Origin: an uncultured Eisenbergiella sp.
GTDB taxonomy: Bacteria > Bacillota > Clostridia > Lachnospirales > Lachnospiraceae
Reading direction: 5' to 3'
DNA: 37,352 nucleotides
Assembly: GCA_947627215.1 (NCBI GenBank)
Contig: CANQVD010000038.1
Location: 1 to 37,352, forward strand
Numbering within the stretch: the first letter of the stretch is position 1; the number at the start of each line of letters is the position of its first letter. A program made the translations under genes and the position numbers. Shown in pieces: positions 32,663 to 37,352 of the stretch. A model generated the notes under the pieces. It did not search any database, was not told the origin of the DNA, and saw only the letters and a list, made by a program, of their open reading frames with translations.

Positions 32663-33790
32663 TGGCGTCTTCACGATCCGGCCGCCGCCCACCACGCAGT
32701 CGCCGTCGTAAAACACCACCGCCTGCCCCGGCGTGATGGCCCGCTGCGGCTCGTCGAACACGATTCGAAGCTCGTCTTCGCCGGTCTGCCGGACGGTGGC
32801 CGGCTGCTCCGGCTGCCGGTAGCGCACCTTCGCTTTCACCCGCATTTCCCCTTCGATACGGGGCACGGAGATCAGGTTGATATCCCGCGCCGTCAGCTCC
32901 CGGGAAAAGAGCGCCTCATGCGGGCCCAGCGTGACGGTGTTTTTCACCGGATCGATGGCCGTCACATACATGGGCTGCAGCGGGGAAAGCCCCAGCCCTT
33001 TCCGCTGTCCCAGCGTGTAATGGATGATCCCCTTATGCCGCCCCAGCACGGTCCCGTTCCCGTCCACGAAGTCCCCCGGCGGATACTCCTTTCCGGTGAA
33101 TGCCCGGATAAAATCCGCATAGGAGCCTCCCGGCACAAAACAGATATCCTGGCTGTCGTGCTTTCCGGCATTGACAAAGCCCTGCTGCCCGGCAATCCTT
33201 CTCACCTGCTCTTTCTGCAGCCGCCCCAGCGGAAACTGCACATGGGCGAGCTGCTCCTGGGTCAGGCTGCAGAGGACATAGCTCTGATCCTTCTGCGCGT
33301 CCAGCGCCTTTTTCAAAAGGAACCGCCCCGAGGCCGGATCCCGTTCCACCCGGGCATAATGCCCGGTCACCACATAACCGTATCCGATCTCCTTCGCCCG
33401 TTGAAAAAGCTTGTCAAACTTCAGATAACGGTTGCAGTCGATACAAGGATTGGGCGTAACGCCGTTCTCATAGGCGCTCACAAAACGCTCCATCACCTCC
33501 GTGCGGAACCGTTCCGAAAAATTGAACACATAATGGGGAATGCCCAGGGAACGGGCCACGCTTCTGGCATCCTCCACATCCTCCAGCGAACAGCAGGTAT
33601 GCTCCCGCGAAACGCCGATCTCCTCATTGGAAAACAGCTTCATTGTGGCGCCGATACAGGTATAGCCCGCTTCCTTCATCAAAAACGCGGCCACGCTGGA
33701 ATCCACGCCGCCGCTCATGGCGATGACCGCCTTTTGCGCCGCGCAGTTCCATTCTTCATCCATCTGTGCCCGGGCTCCCGTCTCTTTCAT
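32660..33790 (-). CDS. mnmA: tRNA-specific 2-thiouridylase MnmA
   Basis: Installs sulfur at position 2 of the wobble uridine in tRNAs for Lys, Glu and Gln. 376 residues: ATP-pyrophosphatase loop VIAMSGGVDSSVAA (22-35), the NPCIDCN motif with Cys116, VTGHYARV, DQSYVLCSLTQEQL and DSQDICFVPGGSY with the second catalytic Cys217. A C-terminal beta-barrel ends with RAITPGQAVVFYDGDCVVGGGRI. The ATG at 33790 has AAAGGAG 6 bases upstream; an in-frame GTG at 33823 is poorer. A hairpin separates it from pfkA. Confidence 0.97.
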   Translation of the reverse strand: MKETGARAQMDEEWNCAAQKAVIAMSGGVDSSVAAFLMKEAGYTCIGATMKLFSNEEIGVSREHTCCSLEDVEDARSVARSLGIPHYVFNFSERFRTEVMERFVSAYENGVTPNPCIDCNRYLKFDKLFQRAKEIGYGYVVTGHYARVERDPASGRFLLKKALDAQKDQSYVLCSLTQEQLAHVQFPLGRLQKEQVRRIAGQQGFVNAGKHDSQDICFVPGGSYADFIRAFTGKEYPPGDFVDGNGTVLGRHKGIIHYTLGQRKGLGLSPLQPMYVTAIDPVKNTVTLGPHEALFSRELTARDINLISVPRIEGEMRVKAKVRYRQPEQPATVRQTGEDELRIVFDEPQRAITPGQAVVFYDGDCVVGGGRIVKTP

Positions 33791-33826
33791 CCGCAGCTCC
33801 TTTCGCAGTCCGCCGGAAAGCACAAA

Positions 33827-33851
33827 GGCGTCCCGTTTTCCACAGGACGCC
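33827..33851. terminator. Hairpin between pfkA and mnmA
   Basis: GGCGTCC (33827-33833) pairs with GGACGCC (33845-33851). On the minus strand a short TTTGTG follows, so it may partly terminate pfkA transcripts; the U tract is weak. Confidence 0.55.
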
Positions 33852-33865
33852 CGTTTTTCAGAAAA

Positions 33866-35095
33866 TCACTTTCTCACCAGATGTCTCGGCAGACCGTTGA
33901 CATAGAGCGGCACCAGCTCGCCCATGATCAGCGGGCGCGCATACTTCTCATACTCCTCGTTCAGTCCGCAGCCGTCTTCCGTGATCCATTCCTTCGGAAC
34001 GGAGCGCTCCACATTGGCGATGGCGTGGATATCGAAAGCGCTGGTAGCGCACAGATAAGGCGTGCTGTCCTTGCGGTCCAGCGTGATCATCATGCCGGTC
34101 TTGCCCTCCTCGGCTGCCATAACCGCCTCGTAGCCCACCTCATAGGCCTCGTTCACATCCGTCAGGGAAGCCAGATGGGTCGCGGCTCTCTGCAGCGTGG
34201 AGAACTCGATGGCGCGGGTCTTCAGCCCGGTCTTCGCGGCGACGAGCTGTGCCAGATAGGCCGCCGTGCCGGAAAGCTGCTTGTGGCCGAACGCGTCCAC
34301 CGCCACATTCTCATTCGCCAGCTCGCACACGAAACGGCCGTCCGCCAGGTGTACGCCCTCGGAAACCGCGATCACCACGGAAGACCGGTTGGCCGCCAGA
34401 TATTTCACCTTTTCCATAAAGGCATCGATATCGAAAACGGTCTCCGGCAGATAGATCGCATCGCAGCCCTCGCAGTCGTCTCCCTTCGCCAGCGCGGCGG
34501 CGGCGGTGAGCCAGCCCGCATGACGGCCCATGATCTCCACGATGCAGACGGTAGGCTTCTTCGCGCCGAAGGACGCGTTGTCGCGGATGATCTCTTTGAT
34601 GGAAGCGGCGATATACTTGGCCGCGGAGCCATAGCCGGGGCAATGATCCGTGATCGGCAGATCGTTGTCAATGGTCTTGGGCACGCCCATGAAGCGCTGA
34701 GGCTTGTTGTGCGCCGCCGCATAATCGGACAGCATCTTCACGGTGTCCATGGAATCGTTGCCGCCCGCGTAGAACAGGCACTCGATATCATGCTTTTCCA
34801 TGATCTCGAACACCTTCTCATATACGTCCTCATGCCCCTCGATCTGCGGCATTTTAAAACGGCAGGAGCCCAGGAACGCGGAGGGCGTCCGCTTCAAAAG
34901 CTCCACACCGGTGGGATCGTCCAGATACTCGCCCAGATCGATCATCTGATCCTCCAGAAAGCCCTCGATGCCGTGCACCATGCCGTAAACCTTCTTTACA
35001 CCCAGCTCCTTCGCCGCGCAGAAAACGCCGGCGACGGAAGAATTGATGACGGCGGTAGGCCCGCCGGACTGTCCGACAACAATATTTCCTTTCAT
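33866..35095 (-). CDS. pfkA: 6-phosphofructokinase, probably pyrophosphate-dependent
   Basis: Phosphorylates fructose 6-phosphate in glycolysis. 409 residues, longer than the 320-residue ATP enzyme of E. coli. The donor-site motifs are GGNDS (111-115) and PKTIDND (139-145). The Asp at the position of E. coli Gly104 and the Lys at the position of Gly124 mark pyrophosphate-using enzymes, which often work in both directions. The base Asp143 in TIDND and IMGRHAGW are present. The Asp usual at the third position of GGD is Asn here. The ATG at 35095 is 9 bases after AAAGGAG; an ATG three codons upstream abuts the ribosome site, and a TTG at 35164 falls inside the promoter. Donor preference is inferred from these residues. 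Confidence 0.9.
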   Translation of the reverse strand: MKGNIVVGQSGGPTAVINSSVAGVFCAAKELGVKKVYGMVHGIEGFLEDQMIDLGEYLDDPTGVELLKRTPSAFLGSCRFKMPQIEGHEDVYEKVFEIMEKHDIECLFYAGGNDSMDTVKMLSDYAAAHNKPQRFMGVPKTIDNDLPITDHCPGYGSAAKYIAASIKEIIRDNASFGAKKPTVCIVEIMGRHAGWLTAAAALAKGDDCEGCDAIYLPETVFDIDAFMEKVKYLAANRSSVVIAVSEGVHLADGRFVCELANENVAVDAFGHKQLSGTAAYLAQLVAAKTGLKTRAIEFSTLQRAATHLASLTDVNEAYEVGYEAVMAAEEGKTGMMITLDRKDSTPYLCATSAFDIHAIANVERSVPKEWITEDGCGLNEEYEKYARPLIMGELVPLYVNGLPRHLVRK

Positions 35096-35135
35096 TTTAC
35101 ACATCTCCTTTGGTAAACTTTTTTCTACCGTGTCA

Positions 35136-35164
35136 AGACTAGCAGAAAATTTCGGTTCTGTCAA
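35136..35164 (-). promoter_or_regulatory. Promoter of pfkA
   Basis: On the minus strand TTGACA (35159-35164), a 17-base spacer and TAGTCT (35136-35141) preceded by TGC. It lies about 40 bases upstream of the pfkA start, back to back with the MATE promoter. Confidence 0.75.
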
Positions 35165-35175
35165 TTATTTTCCTC

Positions 35176-35204
35176 TTGTTTTTCGGTTTCCATCCTTATA
35201 TAAT
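35176..35204 (+). promoter_or_regulatory. Promoter of the MATE exporter gene
   Basis: TTGTTT (35176-35181), a 17-base spacer and perfect TATAAT (35199-35204) on the plus strand. The -35 boxes of this promoter and the pfkA promoter are only 11 bases apart. Confidence 0.75.
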
Positions 35205-35242
35205 AAGTACCGCAGTTCATCCGTCTGTCCGGGCAGGATAAG

Positions 35243-35259
35243 GCCCGCGCCCCGCGGGC
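35243..35259 (+). other. GC-rich hairpin in the MATE gene leader
   Basis: GCCCGCG and CGCGGGC pair around a CCC loop and are followed by GTTTCC. It lies about 30 bases after the expected transcription start. The U tract is poor, so a terminator/attenuator role is only possible. Confidence 0.4.
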
Positions 35260-35342
35260 GTTTCCGGCCGGCAGAGGCGTCAGAGCGCCGCCGCGGCGGC
35301 GCAGGCGGACAGATTCGATCGCGCAGGAGGCGCATACCCGTC

Positions 35343-36722
35343 ATGAAGAAAGAAACAGCGGCCGGGAACCGGATCACCGAGGGCAGCATTGCAGGACAGC
35401 TCCTGCTCTTTTTCTTCCCAATCCTGTTCGGCACCTTTTTCCAGCAGCTTTACAACACCACGGACGCCGTCATCGTGGGCAATTTCGTGGGCAAGGAGGC
35501 GCTGGCCTCCGTGGGCGGCCCTGCCGCTACCATCATCAACCTGCTGGTGGGCTTTTTTGTGGGACTCTCTTCCGGCGCAACGGTCATCATCTCCCAGCAT
35601 TACGGCTCCGGCAATGACAAAAAGGTCAGCGAAGCCGTCCACACCGCCACCGCTCTGGCCATTGCCGGCGGCACGGTGATCATGGTCCTCGGCATCGCCG
35701 TGGCCCGATTCGCGCTCACCGCGATGCAGACGCCCGCCGATATCCTGGAGCTGTCCCTGACCTACATGCGGATCTATTTCTGCGGCCTGATCCCCTCCAT
35801 GCTCTACAACATGGGCTCGGGCATCCTGCGGGCCGTGGGGGACTCCAGGCGCCCTCTTTATTTTCTGATCGCGTCCTGCATCATCAACATCGTGCTGGAC
35901 CTGTTTTTCGTGGTAACGCTGAAGCTGGGCGTGGCCGGCGTCGGCATCGCCACCGTCCTTTCCCAGACGTTTTCCGCCGCCATGACGGTCTTCGCCCTGA
36001 TGCGCACCTCCGAATCCTATCGCCTCAGCCTCCGGAAGATCCGTTTTTACAAAAATCACCTGCTGAACATCGTCCGCATCGGTCTTCCCTCCGGCCTGCA
36101 GTCCGCCATGTATTCGGTCTCCAATCTGCTGGTGCAGTCCTCCGTCAATTCCTTCGGCACGGACACCGTGGCCGCCTGGACCGCCTACAGCAAGGTGGAC
36201 AGCATGTTCTGGATGATCATGGGAGCCTACGGCATCTCCATCACCACCTTCGCCGGTCAGAACTACGGCGCAGGCAAATATGACCGCATCAAAAAAAGCG
36301 TCCGCATCTGCCTGTGCATGGCGGCCGCCACCAGCGTTCTGCTGAGCGTGATCGTTCTGAATTTCGGGAATACGATCCTGCTGCTGTTCACACAGGATGC
36401 GCATGTCATTGAGATCAGCATGGACATCATGCGCGTCATCATCCCCGCCTATATCACCTATATCTGTATCGAGATCCTCTCCGGCGCCTGCCGGGGATGC
36501 GGCGACGCCTTCGTCCCCATGATGCTGACCTGCTTCGGCGTCTGCGTGCTGCGGATCACCTGGGTCCTGGCGGCCGTTCCGCTGCGCAGGGATATCTCCA
36601 CGGTGGCCTTTTCCTATCCCCTGACCTGGACGGTGACTTCGATCCTGTTCATTCTCTATTACCTCAAGGGCAAATGGCTCCAGCACGACTCCATCACCAC
36701 CGCGCCGGAATCCCACGGATAA
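35343..36722 (+). CDS. MATE-family multidrug/cation exporter
   Basis: 459 residues with about 12 membrane helices in two similar halves. The first half begins GSIAGQLLLFFFPILFGTFFQQLYNTTDAVIVGNFVGKEALASVGG, a typical MATE N-terminus; NMGSGILRAVGDSRRPLYF and QNYGAGKYDRIKKSVRI are further family marks. These transporters expel drugs or metabolites in exchange for Na+ or H+. The ATG at 35343 lies about 12 bases after AGGAGG, somewhat far. The open frame extends further upstream into pfkA, but only this start gives a normal N-terminus. Divergent from pfkA and followed within 10 bases by the large palindrome. Confidence 0.95.
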   Translation: MKKETAAGNRITEGSIAGQLLLFFFPILFGTFFQQLYNTTDAVIVGNFVGKEALASVGGPAATIINLLVGFFVGLSSGATVIISQHYGSGNDKKVSEAVHTATALAIAGGTVIMVLGIAVARFALTAMQTPADILELSLTYMRIYFCGLIPSMLYNMGSGILRAVGDSRRPLYFLIASCIINIVLDLFFVVTLKLGVAGVGIATVLSQTFSAAMTVFALMRTSESYRLSLRKIRFYKNHLLNIVRIGLPSGLQSAMYSVSNLLVQSSVNSFGTDTVAAWTAYSKVDSMFWMIMGAYGISITTFAGQNYGAGKYDRIKKSVRICLCMAAATSVLLSVIVLNFGNTILLLFTQDAHVIEISMDIMRVIIPAYITYICIEILSGACRGCGDAFVPMMLTCFGVCVLRITWVLAAVPLRRDISTVAFSYPLTWTVTSILFILYYLKGKWLQHDSITTAPESHG

Positions 36723-36731
36723 AGCGCGGGG

Positions 36732-36956
36732 TTCGACAGGGATCGAAAAACCGTCCCCGACAGGCCCCCGCCGCCCGTTTGTACATTCCTTTTCCGGACA
36801 CGCTCGCGCTCGAGAAAAACGCAGCGGCACTAGGCTCAGCTTCGCCCGAAGGGCTCGCTTCGCCAAGGGCCGGCGTTTTTCTAACGGTCCGGGAAAATGG
36901 AATGTACGCACGGGCGGCGGGGGCCTGTCGGGGACGACTTTTCGATCCCTGTCGAA
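36732..36956. repeat. Very large near-perfect palindrome (arms about 84-91 bp)
   Basis: The left arm (36732-36822) begins TTCGACAGGGATCGAAAA and ends AGAAAAACGC. The right arm (36873-36956) is its reverse complement with few changes: small indels and an 8-base excess in the left arm near 36800-36812. The 50-base loop (36823-36872) carries GCTTCGCC twice and a small CTTCG/CGAAG stem. It fills the gap between the convergent MATE and glycosidase-like genes, so it could end both transcripts. Both strands read through as similar peptides (RQGSK-RPRQAPAAR-YIPF), a trivial result of the symmetry. It may be a miniature mobile element or a genome-wide intergenic repeat; no flanking target duplication was seen. 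Confidence 0.9.
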
Positions 36957-36996
36957 GCAGCGGCCGCATTCTCACCTGTCCCACACGCTGGAGCTC

Positions 36997-37352
36997 TATC
37001 TGACGGCCCAGCCCTCCGGCAGTTCCTTCAGAGGTTCCGCCTTTTGATAAAGAGCCCCGATCTGACGGTAGCGTTCCATCATGTTGTCATCCAGCAGACC
37101 GTATGTGTTCGGCGAACTGTTCAGGACAAACGAAGTGTTGCAGGCATTGGAGCGTCTGATCCAGTCAAGCACCCATTCCGCCGGTTTGAGGGCCTTTCTG
37201 TCATCGCCCTCTCTCCAGAACCAGCCCTCTGTCATCTTCTGACAACTGGCGCCCGGGCCCGCGAACCCTTTTTCGAACTGCTGTCCCGCGGAGGTTTCAT
37301 GAAACACGATATCGGAATGCTTCAGGCCGTCCAGGCTTCCGATATTCATCAG
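36997..37352 (-). CDS. C-terminal part of a probable GH29-like alpha-L-fucosidase or related glycosidase (partial)
   Basis: The frame is open to the window edge and ends at TAG (36997-36999); the Met at 37349 is probably internal. About 118 residues are visible. The stretch IRRSNACNTSFVLNSSPNTYGLLDDNMMERYRQIGALY resembles the end of the catalytic domain of family 29 fucosidases, where a 'N-x-L-L-N-x-x-P-x-x-x-G-x-(I/L)-x-(D/E)' segment is followed by an amphipathic helix. The rest (WFWREGDDRKALKPAEWVLDWI) also fits that group. The catalytic residues lie outside the window, so activity cannot be judged. Assignment is by resemblance only. Confidence 0.5.

Noticed and set aside
35043-35342. 100-codon N-terminal extension of the MATE protein
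   Set aside because: It runs through pfkA and both divergent promoters; the ATG at 35343 gives a normal MATE N-terminus.
36694-36984. Overlapping frames on both strands of the large palindrome
   Set aside because: The near-identical peptides on both strands follow from the palindrome itself; no ribosome sites are present.
1-37352. CRISPR arrays, tRNA or rRNA genes, classical riboswitches and intact transposases
   Set aside because: Looked for on both strands by eye; no regularly spaced identical repeats, no cloverleaf-like or rRNA-like segments and no transposase motifs were recognised.

Overview
The window looks like a chromosomal segment of a high-GC (roughly 60% by eye) clostridial Firmicute, most likely Lachnospiraceae. 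This rests on a PolC-type replicase, the pyrH-frr-uppS-cdsA-dxr-rseP-ispG-polC housekeeping run, a PPi-type phosphofructokinase, a DUF4860/PilT/CotH cluster of a kind I associate with Lachnospiraceae, and maltodextrin metabolism genes. Strong sigma-A-like promoters (for example TTGACA-17-TATGAT) are readable in several intergenic gaps. No tRNA, rRNA, CRISPR array or intact insertion sequence was seen.

Layout. 1-540: a more AT-rich edge with the 5' end of a Xre-type repressor and a two-way terminator. 542-15453 (minus strand): an HPt protein, an HD-GYP response regulator, pyrH, frr, uppS, cdsA, dxr, rseP, then a PP2C phosphatase/Ser-Thr kinase pair with its own promoter placed between rseP and ispG, then ispG and polC. 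15585-22930 (plus strand): a compact type IV pilus/type II secretion-like operon made of a transglutaminase lipoprotein, a PilC/GspF platform protein, four small single-span proteins, a PilT-type ATPase and a secreted CotH-family kinase. 22973-26877 (minus): malQ and a glycogen-phosphorylase homologue that has lost the phosphate-binding motif. 27091-32506 (minus): an OmpR-type regulator, a histidine kinase, and an ABC ATPase with an 8-span permease; matching inverted repeats lie upstream of both the regulator and the transporter. 32660-35095 (minus): mnmA and PPi-type pfkA. 35343-36722 (plus): a MATE exporter. 36732-36956: a very large near-perfect palindrome. 36997-end (minus): the C-terminal part of a probable GH29-like glycosidase.

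How it fits together. The first block supplies nucleotide, isoprenoid/undecaprenyl and phospholipid precursors, ribosome recycling, a membrane protease and the replicase. The pilus-like block is the best candidate for an incompletely described system: it has a retraction-type ATPase but no visible extension ATPase or prepilin peptidase, and it ends in a protein kinase of the spore-coat CotH family. The phosphorylase homologue is the most striking single protein, because several nearly invariant active-site positions are replaced together while the PLP lysine is kept. The two-component/ABC module has a readable cis-regulatory logic.
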